Positions 1 to 9,121 are shown, counted from the first letter of the stretch. The stretch: DNA of 60,095 nucleotides from Caballeronia sp. GAFFF1 (GCF_023630705.1 NZ_JALQEM010000021.1:1-60095), one strand, 5' to 3'. Notes: generated from the sequence alone by a model not told the origin. A program made the numbers and translations.

Positions 1-59
1 TACCTCGCCGCATCGAGCACTTAGCTCAACCGCTTCGTCTTGCGTCGCTGCATCAGCAG

Positions 60-105
60 CAGAGAAACGAGATTATGTACGTCGTTTCGGTCAGTGTCAA
101 CAAGT
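60..105 (-). promoter_or_regulatory. rRNA-operon type sigma70 promoter firing leftwards out of the window
   Basis: Read on the minus strand there is a perfect -35 TTGACA (complement of 95-100), a 17-base spacer and a -10 CATAAT (complement of 72-77). An A/T-rich stretch lies just upstream (complement of 101-120), as in UP elements. No coding sequence follows before the window edge; the transcribed leader (complement of 1-65) would start near 65. With the 5S 3' end at the other edge, the simplest reading is the promoter of an rRNA operon whose 16S gene lies just outside. Positions 121-266 hold no gene, only a 10-bp inverted repeat (187-196 with 207-216) of unknown role. Confidence 0.65.
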
Positions 106-266
106 TTTTGAAGCATTTCACTCGTCAACCGCGCTTGAAACACTTCCCACTTTCCAAGCCCCAACCACGACACCACTACCCCCCGCTTCCTTCGCGTTCG
201 TTGAATCGCGAAGGAACGGAATTCTAGTTACCGGCACGACAATACGCAAGGGTTCCGCGCAAGAAA

Positions 267-1043
267 TTATCGATGTTTGAACGCCGGTTTGCGCTTCTCG
301 ACGAATGCCGACATTCCCTCCTTCTGATCTTCCGTCGCGAACAGCGAATGGAACAAACGCCGCTCGAAGTGGACGCCTTCGGCAAGCGTCGTCTCATAGG
401 CGCGGTTCACCGACTCCTTGGCCATCAGGACCGCAGGCAACGAGAAGCCGGCGATGATCGTCGCGGCCTCGACAGCCTCGTCAAGCAGACGCTCGGCGCC
501 GACCACGCGCGACACCAGTCCCGCACGCTCGGCTTCGGCGGCGTCCATCATTCGGGCCGTAAGGCACATGTCCATCGCTTTAGCCTTGGATACGGCGCGC
601 GGCAGGCGTTGCGTGCCGCCCGCCCCCGGAATCACGCCGAGCTTTATTTCCGGCTGACCGAACTTCGCCGTGTCCGCCGCGATGACGATGTCGCACATCA
701 TGGCGAGCTCGCAGCCACCGCCGAGAGCGAACCCCGCCACAGCCGCGATGATCGGCTTTCGAATGGACCGGATCGTCTCCCAGTTTCGCGTGATGTAGTC
801 GCCTTTGTAGACGTCCATATAGGAATACTTGGCCATCATGCCGATGTCCGCGCCCGCCGCAAAAGCCTTCTCGCTGCCGGTCAGCACGATCGCACCGATG
901 TCGTCGTCCGCGTCGAACGACTTCAGGGCCGCGCCGAGTTCATCCATCAACGCATCGTTCAACGCGTTCAGCGCCTTAGGACGATTCAGCGTGATCAGTC
1001 CGACCCGCCCGCGTGTCTCGACCAGCAGATTCTCGTAATTCAT
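267..1043 (-). CDS. paaF: Enoyl-CoA hydratase, probable PaaF of phenylacetate degradation
   Basis: A 258-residue crotonase-fold protein that probably hydrates 2,3-dehydroadipyl-CoA in the lower phenylacetyl-CoA pathway. Both catalytic glutamates of true hydratases are present: E112 in the GGGCELAM loop and E132 in GQPEIKLG, 20 residues apart as in mitochondrial crotonase. The oxyanion-hole segment AAGADI is near residue 63. The ATG at 1043 is preceded by a strong AGGAGGAG ribosome site. It is divergent from paaN and shares the 1044-1179 promoter region with its TetR-type palindrome. The paaF name rests on this context; the sequence alone would only say short-chain enoyl-CoA hydratase. Confidence 0.85.
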   Translation of the reverse strand: MNYENLLVETRGRVGLITLNRPKALNALNDALMDELGAALKSFDADDDIGAIVLTGSEKAFAAGADIGMMAKYSYMDVYKGDYITRNWETIRSIRKPIIAAVAGFALGGGCELAMMCDIVIAADTAKFGQPEIKLGVIPGAGGTQRLPRAVSKAKAMDMCLTARMMDAAEAERAGLVSRVVGAERLLDEAVEAATIIAGFSLPAVLMAKESVNRAYETTLAEGVHFERRLFHSLFATEDQKEGMSAFVEKRKPAFKHR

Positions 1044-1121
1044 GCGCTCCTCCTAGCGATCCTCAGGTAAGTCCTAATGAAAAGACCTCTTCTGCGTCAT
1101 CTCGATAATGCTAACATCACC

Positions 1122-1137
1122 AACCAACCGGTCGGTT
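1122..1137. promoter_or_regulatory. TetR-type operator (PaaR-like) between divergent paa transcription units
   Basis: The 16-bp imperfect palindrome AACCAACCGGTCGGTT has one mismatched pair and lies in the 136-bp gap between the divergent paaF and paaN starts. Burkholderia paa promoters are known to carry a conserved inverted repeat bound by the TetR-family repressor PaaR, which is released by phenylacetyl-CoA. Position and form fit that, but the regulator gene is not in this window and the match to the published motif could not be checked. Confidence 0.6.
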
Positions 1138-1179
1138 AATTAATCGGCTGAACCGTCCTTCACTTCCGTTCTCGCGACC

Positions 1180-2889
1180 ATGACACATCCGCTATTCACG
1201 AAGCATGAGGCGATGCTCGACAAAGCTCTCGCTGCCATCGAAACCCGCGGCTACTGGAGCCCGTTCGCCGAAATGCCCAGCCCCAAAGTGTACGGGGAAA
1301 CCGCCAGCGCGGACGGAGAAGCGACGTTCAAGGCGCACCTCGGCAAAACCTTCGAGTTGGACCAACCGTCGACGGGCGAAACCGTCGGCAAAGAACAATC
1401 GCCTTTCGGCATCGCGCTCGATGTTCGCTATCCGAAGGCGGACCCGGACGCGCTCATCGACGCCGCCGCGAAAGCGCAAGCCGAATGGCGCGCCGCTGGT
1501 CCGCAGGCATGGGTCGGCGTGAGCCTCGAGATCCTGTCACGTCTCAATCGCGCGAGCTTCGAAATCGGCTACAGCGTGATGCACACCACCGGACAGGCTT
1601 TCCTGATGGCCTTCCAGGCAGGCGGCCCGCACGCGCAGGACCGCGCGCTCGAGGCTGTGGTCTACGCCTGGGACCAGCTGCGCCGCATTCCTTCCGAAGC
1701 GCATTGGGAAAAGCCGCAGGGCAAGAATCCACCGCTCGCCATGCAAAAGCGCTACACCGTCGTGCCTCGCGGCACGGGGCTCGTGCTCGGCTGCTGCACA
1801 TTCCCGACGTGGAATGGATACCCCGGCCTCTTCGCCGATCTCGCCACCGGCAACGCTGTCATCGTCAAACCACACCCCGGTGCCATCCTTCCGCTGGCAA
1901 TCACCGTCCGCATTGCCCGCGAGGTGGTTCGCGAAGCGGGCTTCGATCCCAACATCGTCACGCTGCTTGCAACCGAGCCGAATGATGGTCCGTTAGTGCA
2001 GCAGCTCGCGGTTCGCCCCGAGATCAAGCTGATCGACTTCACGGGTAGCACGCAAAACGGCACCTGGCTCGAGCGCAATGCGTACCAGGCTCAGGTCTAC
2101 ACCGAGAAGGCGGGCGTCAATCAGATCGTCATCGATTCCGTCGACGACATGAAAGCCGCCGCTCGCAACATCGCGTTTTCGCTCGCGCTTTACTCCGGGC
2201 AGATGTGCACCGCGCCGCAGAACATCTACGTGCCGCGCGACGGCATCCGTACAGCCGACGGACACTTGAGCTTCGACGACGTCGCAAAAACGCTCGCCGG
2301 CGCGGTCGAGAAGCTGACGTCCGATCCGGCGCGCGCCGTCGAGCTGATCGGCGCAATCCAGAACGATGGCGTCGTCGCCCGGATTGCCGAGGCCCGCGCA
2401 ATTGGCGAGGTATTGCTCGATAGCCAGAAGCTCGCCCATCCCGTCTTCCCCGACGCGCGCATTCATACGCCTCTCATGCTCAAGATGGACGCGCGCTCCG
2501 ACCAACCGAAGTTCACGAAGGAGTGGTTCGGCCCCGTCTCGTTTGTCATCGCAACGGATTCGACCGTGCACTCCCTCGACCTCGCCGGCTCGATCGCTCA
2601 GGAGCACGGCGCGCTCACGTTGTCCGTCTACAGCACCGACGAGGCCGTCATTCATTCGGCTCATGAGGCCGCGATACGCGGCGGAGTTGCGCTTTCAATC
2701 AACCTGACCGGTGGCGTGTTCGTCAATCAGTCGGCCGCGTTTTCGGACTTCCACGGTACGGGCGCCAACCCGGCCGCCAACGCCGCTCTTGCCGATGCCG
2801 CCTTCGTCGCGAATCGCTTCCGGGTTGTCCAGAGTCGGGTCCATGTTGCCCCCAAAGTAACGCCCGCGGAAGCTGGCCAAACGGCATAG
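1180..2889 (+). CDS. paaN: Phenylacetate degradation aldehyde dehydrogenase PaaN
   Basis: A 569-residue aldehyde dehydrogenase of the PaaN type. It oxidises the semialdehyde left after opening of the oxepin-CoA ring to 3-oxo-5,6-dehydrosuberyl-CoA. The catalytic cysteine is C343 in SGQMCTAPQN. The protein ends about 110 residues short of the fused E. coli PaaZ and lacks its C-terminal MaoC-type hydratase domain, so ring hydrolysis must come from a separate hydratase encoded elsewhere. It is first in the rightward paa unit, 130 bp before paaG, and faces the shared operator. The ATG has no strong ribosome site. Confidence 0.9.
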   Translation: MTHPLFTKHEAMLDKALAAIETRGYWSPFAEMPSPKVYGETASADGEATFKAHLGKTFELDQPSTGETVGKEQSPFGIALDVRYPKADPDALIDAAAKAQAEWRAAGPQAWVGVSLEILSRLNRASFEIGYSVMHTTGQAFLMAFQAGGPHAQDRALEAVVYAWDQLRRIPSEAHWEKPQGKNPPLAMQKRYTVVPRGTGLVLGCCTFPTWNGYPGLFADLATGNAVIVKPHPGAILPLAITVRIAREVVREAGFDPNIVTLLATEPNDGPLVQQLAVRPEIKLIDFTGSTQNGTWLERNAYQAQVYTEKAGVNQIVIDSVDDMKAAARNIAFSLALYSGQMCTAPQNIYVPRDGIRTADGHLSFDDVAKTLAGAVEKLTSDPARAVELIGAIQNDGVVARIAEARAIGEVLLDSQKLAHPVFPDARIHTPLMLKMDARSDQPKFTKEWFGPVSFVIATDSTVHSLDLAGSIAQEHGALTLSVYSTDEAVIHSAHEAAIRGGVALSINLTGGVFVNQSAAFSDFHGTGANPAANAALADAAFVANRFRVVQSRVHVAPKVTPAEAGQTA

Positions 2890-3018
2890 GCGAAAACGAC
2901 AACGCGCAAAAGCGTGCAATCGGCTTATGTCGTTCAGCCGAATGGAAAGCGGCGTGCAGCACGTCTAGTATCGGCGGGTGAGTGAACAACGCAGCCCGCA
3001 CGTGTCGAAGGAGATGCC

Positions 3019-3810
3019 ATGTCAGAGAAGTCTGTCCTGTACCACATCGACGGCGATACGCGCGTCGCGACCATCACGCTGAACCGCCCGGACAAGCTGA
3101 ATAGTTTCACGCGCGAGATGCACGGCCATCTCAGCCACGCGCTCACGGAGATAGAGGCCAGCAACGCGCGCGCAGTCGTCATCACGGGCGCAGGGCGCGG
3201 CTTCTGTGCGGGACAGGACCTTGCCGACCTCGACTTCACGCCCGGCTCGATGTCCGACCTCGGCGAACTGATCGACGCGCACTTCAATCCGCTCGTGCGT
3301 CGCCTTCAGACTATGTCGCTGCCCGTCATCGCAGCCGTCAACGGCACAGCCGCCGGCGCGGGCGCGAACCTGGCGATGGCGTGCGACCTCGTCATCGCCG
3401 CGCGCTCGGCAAGCTTTATCCAGGCGTTCGTCAAGATCGGCCTTGTGCCGGATTCAGGCGGGACGTGGCTGCTGCCGCGCCGCGTCGGCGAAGCGCGCGC
3501 CCTCGCCCTCGCGCTCACCGGAGACAAGTTGAGCGCGGAAAAGGCGGAAGCCTGGGGCATCGTGTGGCGACTTGTCGAAGACAGTGAACTGCAGCAGGCA
3601 GCGGCGCAATTGGCGGCGCAGCTCGCGCAACAGCCGGCGCGCGCAGTGGCGTCAATCAAACAACTGATGCGTGCGAGCGCGAGCAACACGTTCGACGCTC
3701 AGCTCGATCTCGAACGCGACATTCAGCGCGAACTCGGCGCATCGCCCGACTATATCGAGGGCGTCGCGGCGTTCAAGGAGAAGCGCGCGCCGCGCTTCGA
3801 GGGCCTGTAA
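3019..3810 (+). CDS. paaG: 1,2-epoxyphenylacetyl-CoA isomerase PaaG
   Basis: A 263-residue crotonase-family isomerase converting ring-1,2-epoxyphenylacetyl-CoA to the seven-membered oxepin-CoA. It differs from the hydratase at 267-1043 in the active site: the first hydratase glutamate position is N117 (GAGANLAM), and the second acid is aspartate D145 in GLVPDSGGTW, as in characterised PaaG. A clear GAAGGAG ribosome site precedes the ATG. It is followed 20 bp later by paaI. No thiolase (paaJ) lies between paaN and paaG. Confidence 0.9.
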   Translation: MSEKSVLYHIDGDTRVATITLNRPDKLNSFTREMHGHLSHALTEIEASNARAVVITGAGRGFCAGQDLADLDFTPGSMSDLGELIDAHFNPLVRRLQTMSLPVIAAVNGTAAGAGANLAMACDLVIAARSASFIQAFVKIGLVPDSGGTWLLPRRVGEARALALALTGDKLSAEKAEAWGIVWRLVEDSELQQAAAQLAAQLAQQPARAVASIKQLMRASASNTFDAQLDLERDIQRELGASPDYIEGVAAFKEKRAPRFEGL

Positions 3811-3830
3811 GACCACTACCGGAGAGACTT

Positions 3831-4256
3831 GTGACGCCTCAACAGCTGGCGGAAGCCACCGCCAAGGCCATGTACGAAGCGGACGCTTGCTCGCGCGCGC
3901 TCGGCATCGAGTTGATCGAAGTGCGCCCGGGCTATTCCCGCCTGCAGATGAACGTCCGTCCCGACTTCCTGAACGGTCACGCCATCTGCCACGGCGGTTT
4001 GATCTTCACGCTTGCGGATTCCGCGTTCGCTTTCGCGTGCAATTCGTACAACGTCAGCACGGTCGCGGCGGGCTGCTCGATTGAGTTTTTGCGGCCCGTG
4101 CAGGGAGGCGACCGGCTGACTGCCGAGGCCGTCGAACAGACGTTGAGCGGACGCGCCGGCATCTACGACATCCGCGTCACCAACCGCGATAGCGAAACGG
4201 TGGCGCTGTTTCGCGGCAAATCGGCGCAGATCAAGGGAACCGTGATTCCCGTCTGA
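3831..4256 (+). CDS. paaI: Hydroxyphenylacetyl-CoA thioesterase PaaI
   Basis: A 141-residue hotdog-fold thioesterase that hydrolyses CoA esters formed by misfiring of the phenylacetate pathway and so frees trapped CoA. The motif HGGLIFTLADSAFAFACNS around residues 50-68 carries the family's catalytic region. The start is GTG at 3831, supported by GGAGAG just upstream. It sits between paaG and paaK with short gaps, consistent with one transcript. Confidence 0.88.
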   Translation: MTPQQLAEATAKAMYEADACSRALGIELIEVRPGYSRLQMNVRPDFLNGHAICHGGLIFTLADSAFAFACNSYNVSTVAAGCSIEFLRPVQGGDRLTAEAVEQTLSGRAGIYDIRVTNRDSETVALFRGKSAQIKGTVIPV

Positions 4257-4301
4257 CGGGCCGTCCAGCGCACCGAGACAGCGAGCATGAAGGAGACACT
4301 G

Positions 4302-5606
4302 ATGACCACAGCATTGCCGCTCGACCCGATCGAAAAGGCGAGCCGCGACGAACTCGTCGCGTTGCAGCTGCAACGCCTGAAATCGACGTTGAAGCACGCC
4401 TACGAAAACTCGCCGGTCTACCGCCGCAAGTTCGACGAAGCCGGCGTGCATCCCGACGAAGTGCAGTCACTCGCCGATCTGGCACGCTTTCCGTTCACGA
4501 CCAAGAAGGACTTGCGCGACAACTATCCGTTCGGCATGTTCGCCGTGCCGCAAGAGCAGGTCGCGCGCATTCACGCGTCGTCGGGAACCACGGGCAAGCC
4601 GACTGTAGTCGGCTACACCGCGAAAGATATCGACACGTGGGCGAATCTCGTCGCGCGTTCGATTCGCGCAGCGGGCGCGCGGCGCGGCGACAAGGTGCAC
4701 GTGAGCTACGGATACGGCCTCTTCACCGGCGGACTCGGCGCGCACTACGGCGCCGAACGGGCGGGGCTGACCGTGATTCCGTTCGGCGGCGGGCAAACCG
4801 AGAAGCAGGTGCAATTGATTCAGGACTTCCGGCCCGACATCATCATGGTCACGCCGAGCTACATGCTGTCCATCGCGGACGAACTCGAGCGGCAAGGCTT
4901 CGACCCGTCGAACTCGTCACTGCGAATCGGCATCTTCGGGGCGGAGCCGTGGACGAACGACATGCGCCGTGCCATCGAGCAACGCATGGGTATCGATGCC
5001 GTGGACATCTACGGATTATCGGAGGTCATGGGACCGGGCGTCGCGTCCGAGTGCGCCGAGACCAAGGACGGCCCGACGATCTGGGAAGATCACTTCTATC
5101 CCGAGATCATCGATCCCGACACCGGCGAAGTCCTGCCCGACGGCGAATTCGGCGAGCTCGTGTTCACGTCGCTCACGAAGGAAGCGTTGCCGATCATCCG
5201 CTATCGCACACGCGATCTGACACGCCTTTTGCCCGGCACCGCACGGACGATGCGCCGCATGGAAAAGATCACCGGCCGCTCCGACGACATGATGATCGTG
5301 CGTGGCGTCAACGTGTTCCCGACTCAAATCGAAGAATTGCTGCTGAAGCGTCCGGTGCTCGCGCCGCATTATCAGATCGTGCTGACGAAGGACGGCCCGC
5401 TCGACGTTCTCACGCTCAACTGCGAGCCGTGTCCGGAGTCGGCGCCGGATGTAGTCGCGCTGGAAAGCGCGAAAACCGCGCTTGCCTATGACATCAAGGC
5501 GCTCATCGGCGTGAGCGCGGTGGTGAACGTCCTCGCGGTCAATGGCATAGAGCGGTCGGTCGGCAAGGCGCGGCGTGTGGTCGACAAGCGCAATGTGAGC
5601 GCGTAA
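4302..5606 (+). CDS. paaK: Phenylacetate-CoA ligase PaaK
   Basis: A 434-residue AMP-forming ligase that activates phenylacetate to phenylacetyl-CoA, the entry step and the source of the pathway inducer. The adenylate-forming P-loop SSGTTGKPTVVGYT lies near residue 94, with a C-terminal domain carrying the GRSDDMMIVRG hinge. An ATG at 4287 is also in frame, but the AAGGAG at 4290-4295 lies inside that reading and is correctly spaced for the ATG at 4302, so 4302 is chosen. It is last in the paa unit and ends 12 bp from the convergent mltA stop; no clear terminator separates them. Confidence 0.93.
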   Translation: MTTALPLDPIEKASRDELVALQLQRLKSTLKHAYENSPVYRRKFDEAGVHPDEVQSLADLARFPFTTKKDLRDNYPFGMFAVPQEQVARIHASSGTTGKPTVVGYTAKDIDTWANLVARSIRAAGARRGDKVHVSYGYGLFTGGLGAHYGAERAGLTVIPFGGGQTEKQVQLIQDFRPDIIMVTPSYMLSIADELERQGFDPSNSSLRIGIFGAEPWTNDMRRAIEQRMGIDAVDIYGLSEVMGPGVASECAETKDGPTIWEDHFYPEIIDPDTGEVLPDGEFGELVFTSLTKEALPIIRYRTRDLTRLLPGTARTMRRMEKITGRSDDMMIVRGVNVFPTQIEELLLKRPVLAPHYQIVLTKDGPLDVLTLNCEPCPESAPDVVALESAKTALAYDIKALIGVSAVVNVLAVNGIERSVGKARRVVDKRNVSA

Positions 5607-5618
5607 GCGTCCCTGCGT

Positions 5619-6752
5619 TCAGGAGTTCGGCATCAGCAGCCACATCCGGCCGCCCTGCTTCATGCGACCGGCGAGATCGCCGGCGTTGTCGCCGAGGCCC
5701 CAGAAATAATCGGCGCGCACGCCGCCCTTGATCGCCGTGCCGGTGTCCTGCGCGAAGACGAGGCGGTTCATCGGCTGATTGCTGAGCGGCCGCGTGGTCT
5801 GCAGGAACACGGGCGTGCCGAGTGGAATGGCGGACGGATCGACGGCAATCGAACGTTCGGGCGTGAGCGGTACGCCGAGCGCGCCGACGGGGCCATCGCC
5901 GAGACTCGCGCTCATCACGTCGTTAGCGGGCATCTCGCGGAAAAACACGAAGCGCGGGTTCACGTCGAGCAGCGCATCGACGCGCGCAGGGTTCGCCTTC
6001 GCCCACGCTTTGATGCCCTGCATCGTCGCCTGCGCGGGCGTGAGTTCGCCGCGATCGAGCAACTCCTTGCCGATGGATCGGTACGGCTGGTTGTTCGTCC
6101 CGCCGAAACCCACTCGCATGACGCTGCCGTCTTCCATCACGATGCGCCCCGACCCCTGCACTTGCAGGAAGAACGCTTCGATCGGGTCGTCGACCCACAC
6201 GAGCTCGTTGCCGTTCAGCACGCCGGTGCGTTCGAGTTGCGCGCGCGCCGGCAGCGCGGAGCCCGGCTTGTACCGATACGGCCAGCGATACAGCGCGTAC
6301 TGGTAAGCACCGTGGCGCGTGCGCGAGCCGCGCAGCAACGGCTCGTAATAGCCGGTCACGAGGCCGTCGACGGTGCCGTCGGTATTGGCGAGCTGGAACG
6401 GCGTGAAATACGCTTCGAAGAAACTGCGCGCCGCCGACATGTCCAAATCGTCGAGGCTTTGCGCCGCCGCGCATGCCTTCTGCCATCCGGGCTGGCGCGC
6501 GAGCCGGCTGCAGTTTTGTCGGAGCGCAGCCGTCGCGCCGATCAGGCTATCGTCCTGCCAGCCGGGAACCTGCTGCCAGCTAACCGCGGTCAGTCGCGAC
6601 GATGCGCGCTGGCCCGTGGTGATGGGCGTGCCGCCCGCCGTGCTCGGCCCCGGCTTCACGTAACTGCCGCCGCCGCACGAGGCGAGCAGCACGGCCGTTG
6701 CAATCGACGCGGCCCAGGCCGCTCCTCGCGCGGCGCGTGGCGCTAACCGCAT
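5619..6752 (-). CDS. mltA: Membrane-bound lytic murein transglycosylase A
   Basis: A 377-residue outer-membrane lipoprotein that cleaves the glycan strands of peptidoglycan with formation of 1,6-anhydromuramic acid. The lipoprotein signal has lipobox LLASC with acylated C26. The MltA domain is followed by the 3D domain, whose aspartates are visible in VFAQDTGTAIKGGVRADYFWG near the C terminus. Longer in-frame starts exist up to 6884, but only the ATG at 6752 puts the signal peptide at the N terminus. It is divergent from the small membrane protein at 6781, leaving only 28 bp between starts. Confidence 0.9.
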   Translation of the reverse strand: MRLAPRAARGAAWAASIATAVLLASCGGGSYVKPGPSTAGGTPITTGQRASSRLTAVSWQQVPGWQDDSLIGATAALRQNCSRLARQPGWQKACAAAQSLDDLDMSAARSFFEAYFTPFQLANTDGTVDGLVTGYYEPLLRGSRTRHGAYQYALYRWPYRYKPGSALPARAQLERTGVLNGNELVWVDDPIEAFFLQVQGSGRIVMEDGSVMRVGFGGTNNQPYRSIGKELLDRGELTPAQATMQGIKAWAKANPARVDALLDVNPRFVFFREMPANDVMSASLGDGPVGALGVPLTPERSIAVDPSAIPLGTPVFLQTTRPLSNQPMNRLVFAQDTGTAIKGGVRADYFWGLGDNAGDLAGRMKQGGRMWLLMPNS

Positions 6753-6780
6753 ACAATGCTCGTTCTTGATGGGAACCGCC

Positions 6781-6930
6781 ATGTCTGATCTGTTCGACGA
6801 ATATCCAATGCTGATCTTCGCGCTCGAGGCGCTCGTGGCGCTCGGCCTCTTGATTTTCATCGTCGCGTGGACGGCTTCGGGCAAGAAGAAACACCAAACC
6901 CGCGCGAACGATCCGGCAAAACGCCGTTAA
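6781..6930 (+). CDS. Small single-pass membrane protein, 49 residues
   Basis: A short frame of 49 codons plus stop. It has an acidic N terminus (MSDLFDEYP), one strongly hydrophobic segment at about residues 10-28, and a basic tail rich in K and R ending in RR, so an N-out/C-in single-pass inner-membrane topology is expected. The codons have the high-GC third positions of neighbouring genes, and the structure is too regular for chance. It starts 28 bp from the divergent mltA start. No function can be assigned; it is the kind of small gene usually missed by length cut-offs. Confidence 0.55.
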   Translation: MSDLFDEYPMLIFALEALVALGLLIFIVAWTASGKKKHQTRANDPAKRR

Positions 6931-6956
6931 TCTGCGCTCGGCCGCTGCCTGCGCAC

Positions 6957-7331
6957 TCAGTGCAGCGTGCGCGGCACGTGCAGCGCGAATTCCGCGATGG
7001 GCGCTTCGAAGCGCTCGCCGTCGTCCGCCACGCAGAAATACTCGCCGCGCATGGTGCCCACCGGCGTCGCGATCACAGCCCAGCTCGTATATTCGAACTG
7101 CTCGCCCGGCGCAAGCAACGGCTGCTGACCGACCACGCCAAGTCCCTTCACTTCCTGCACCTGATTGTCGCTATCCGTAATGATCCAGTGGCGCGAAATC
7201 AACTGAGCCGTCACGTGGCCTGTATTGCGGATCGTCAACGTGTAGGCGAAAGCGTATTGGCGGCTGTCCGGGTCGGACTGCTCGGGCATATATCGCGTCT
7301 CGACGGACACGGTGAATTCGTACTGGCTCAT
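6957..7331 (-). CDS. apaG: ApaG family protein
   Basis: A 124-residue single-domain protein with the ApaG immunoglobulin-like beta fold. ApaG-like proteins are linked genetically to Co2+/Mg2+ handling in enterobacteria, but the biochemical role is unclear. Recognised from the strings [19 protein letters not shown]-like [10 protein letters not shown] and MRGEYFC, and from its full length. It lies between the convergent small membrane protein and the divergent rpe. Confidence 0.9.
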   Translation of the reverse strand: MSQYEFTVSVETRYMPEQSDPDSRQYAFAYTLTIRNTGHVTAQLISRHWIITDSDNQVQEVKGLGVVGQQPLLAPGEQFEYTSWAVIATPVGTMRGEYFCVADDGERFEAPIAEFALHVPRTLH

Positions 7332-7594
7332 CGTCGTTCCAATTCAGTTCATCGCTGCGCTGCGCAAAAACAGCGCGCGGGTGCGCCGCTACTGGTCAGG
7401 CATTCTGCTTGATGCAGCCCGCGCCCGCAACACGGATGGGGCCTTCCGGGCGTTTTCCGCGCCGTCAAGCTGACCGTCCGGCCGACTTACGCCAAAGACA
7501 ACGCGGGTTAGAATTGCGCTTCAGACCGTCGGCTGCACGCTTGGCCGCTCGAATCGAGTCTCCTGGTCCCTGCGGCCTCAAACCGGATACGTCC

Positions 7595-8284
7595 ATGGCG
7601 CAATTTCATATCGCTCCCAGCATTCTTTCCGCCGACTTCTCCCGGCTCGGAGAGGAAGTCCGCAACGTCGTCGCCGCGGGAGCCGACTGGATCCACTTCG
7701 ACGTGATGGACAACCATTACGTGCCGAATCTCACGATTGGCCCGATGGTGTGCGAAGCCATTCGCCCGCACACGGAAGTGCCTATCGACGTGCATCTGAT
7801 GGTGCGGCCGGTGGATCGCATCGTGCCCGATTTCGCGAAAGCCGGCGCGAATGTGATCAGCTTTCACCCGGAAGGTTCAGACCACATCGACCGCACCCTT
7901 TCGCTTATTCGCGACCACGGCTGCAAGGCGGGTCTCGTCTTCAATCCCGCAACGCCGCTGAATTATCTCGATCACGTGATGGACCGGCTCGATCTCGTGC
8001 TGATCATGTCGGTGAATCCTGGCTTCGGCGGACAGTCGTTCATTCCGGAAGCACTCAACAAGCTGCGCGAGGCGCGCGCGCGCATCGACGCCTACCGCGA
8101 GCGCACGGGCCGCGAGATTCATCTGGAAATCGACGGCGGCGTGAAAGTGGACAACATCGCGGAAATCGCGGCGGCCGGGGCGGACACGTTCGTCGCGGGC
8201 TCGGCTATTTTCGGCAAGCACGACTACAAGCAGGTCATCGACGCCATGCGCGCCGAACTGGCGAAATCGGGAGCGCAACAATGA
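7595..8284 (+). CDS. rpe: Ribulose-phosphate 3-epimerase
   Basis: A 229-residue TIM-barrel metalloenzyme that interconverts ribulose 5-phosphate and xylulose 5-phosphate in the pentose phosphate and Calvin pathways. Family strings are present from the N terminus ([16 protein letters not shown]) through [19 protein letters not shown] and [12 protein letters not shown] to the phosphate-binding EIDGGVK. The start at 7595 is the only one matching the family N terminus; a longer frame reaches 7409. Its stop overlaps the gph start (ATGA), indicating translational coupling. Confidence 0.95.
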   Translation: MAQFHIAPSILSADFSRLGEEVRNVVAAGADWIHFDVMDNHYVPNLTIGPMVCEAIRPHTEVPIDVHLMVRPVDRIVPDFAKAGANVISFHPEGSDHIDRTLSLIRDHGCKAGLVFNPATPLNYLDHVMDRLDLVLIMSVNPGFGGQSFIPEALNKLREARARIDAYRERTGREIHLEIDGGVKVDNIAEIAAAGADTFVAGSAIFGKHDYKQVIDAMRAELAKSGAQQ

Positions 8285-9021
8285 GCGAGCTCGCCGCGCC
8301 GCCGTCGGCCTTCACGAACCGGCCTATCCGCGCCGCGATCATCGACCTGGACGGCACGATGGTCGACACCGCCGACGACTTCGTCGCCGCGCTCAACGGC
8401 ATGCTGGCGCGCGTGGGCATCGACCAGCCCGCCACGCGGGAAGAAGTCGTCGGCTACATCGGCAAGGGTTCGGAAAACCTCATCCGCAGCGTGCTTGGCG
8501 CGCGCCTGCCGCACCCGCAGGCCACCGCTCAGTTCGACGACGCGCTCGCCACGTATCAGAGCGAGTACGCGAAGATCAACGGCAAGCATTCGACGCTCTT
8601 CCCCGAAGTCGAGGCAGGGCTCGAAGCCATGCGCGAGCTCGGCATCGCGCTCGCGTGCGTCACGAACAAGCCGCATCGCTTCGCGGTGGAATTGCTGTCG
8701 CACTTCGGCATCGCGCAATACTTCAAGGTCATTCTCGGCGGCGATTCCGTGCCGTTGAAGAAGCCCGATCCGCTGCCGATGCTCACCGCATGCGAGCGGC
8801 TGGACGTGCTGCCGCGCGAGACCGTGGCCGTCGGCGATTCTGAAAACGACGCCCTCGCGGGCCGCGCCGCCGGCATGGCGACGCTCACGGTGCCCTACGG
8901 CTACAACCATGGGAAAGCCGTGCAATCGGTGAAGTCCGATGGTATAGTTTCCTCGCTGCGCGCGGCCGCTTCGGCAATTGCCGCCACGCTTGCGCCGCCG
9001 AATACCACACTGACTGAATAG
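8281..9021 (+). CDS. gph: Phosphoglycolate phosphatase
   Basis: A 246-residue HAD-superfamily phosphatase removing phosphate from 2-phosphoglycolate. Motif I is [11 protein letters not shown] with D22 and D24; motif II threonine is in CVTNKPH; the motif III lysine lies in LKKPDP; and motif IV is [11 protein letters not shown]. It overlaps rpe by 4 bp and ends 10 bp before the trp leader peptide. A rpe-gph-trp order is common in beta- and gammaproteobacteria. Confidence 0.93.
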   Translation: MSELAAPPSAFTNRPIRAAIIDLDGTMVDTADDFVAALNGMLARVGIDQPATREEVVGYIGKGSENLIRSVLGARLPHPQATAQFDDALATYQSEYAKINGKHSTLFPEVEAGLEAMRELGIALACVTNKPHRFAVELLSHFGIAQYFKVILGGDSVPLKKPDPLPMLTACERLDVLPRETVAVGDSENDALAGRAAGMATLTVPYGYNHGKAVQSVKSDGIVSSLRAAASAIAATLAPPNTTLTE

Positions 9022-9031
9022 TCCATCTCTC

Positions 9032-9106
9032 ATGTTTCTCAACAGAAAACGGAGTCTGAGCAGCATCGACCGGGGAGCCTGGCCCTGGCGTCGCTGGTCG
9101 CGCTAA
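9032..9106 (+). CDS. trpL: trp operon leader peptide (24 residues, three Trp codons)
   Basis: A short frame (ATG at 9032, TAA at 9104) encodes 24 residues with three tryptophan codons close together near its end (residues 17, 19 and 22, as WPWRRW). It lies between gph and trpE, directly before a terminator hairpin. This is the classical design of a ribosome-mediated attenuator: stalling at scarce Trp codons would let an alternative structure form and stop the terminator folding. There is no strong ribosome site, a weakness. Not found by usual length cut-offs. Confidence 0.75.
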   Translation: MFLNRKRSLSSIDRGAWPWRRWSR

Positions 9107-9121
9107 CCTCGCCCGAGGTAC

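Noticed and set aside
187..216. Rho-independent terminator at the left end
   Set aside because: The 10-bp inverted repeat is perfect but has a 10-base loop and no T run on either side.
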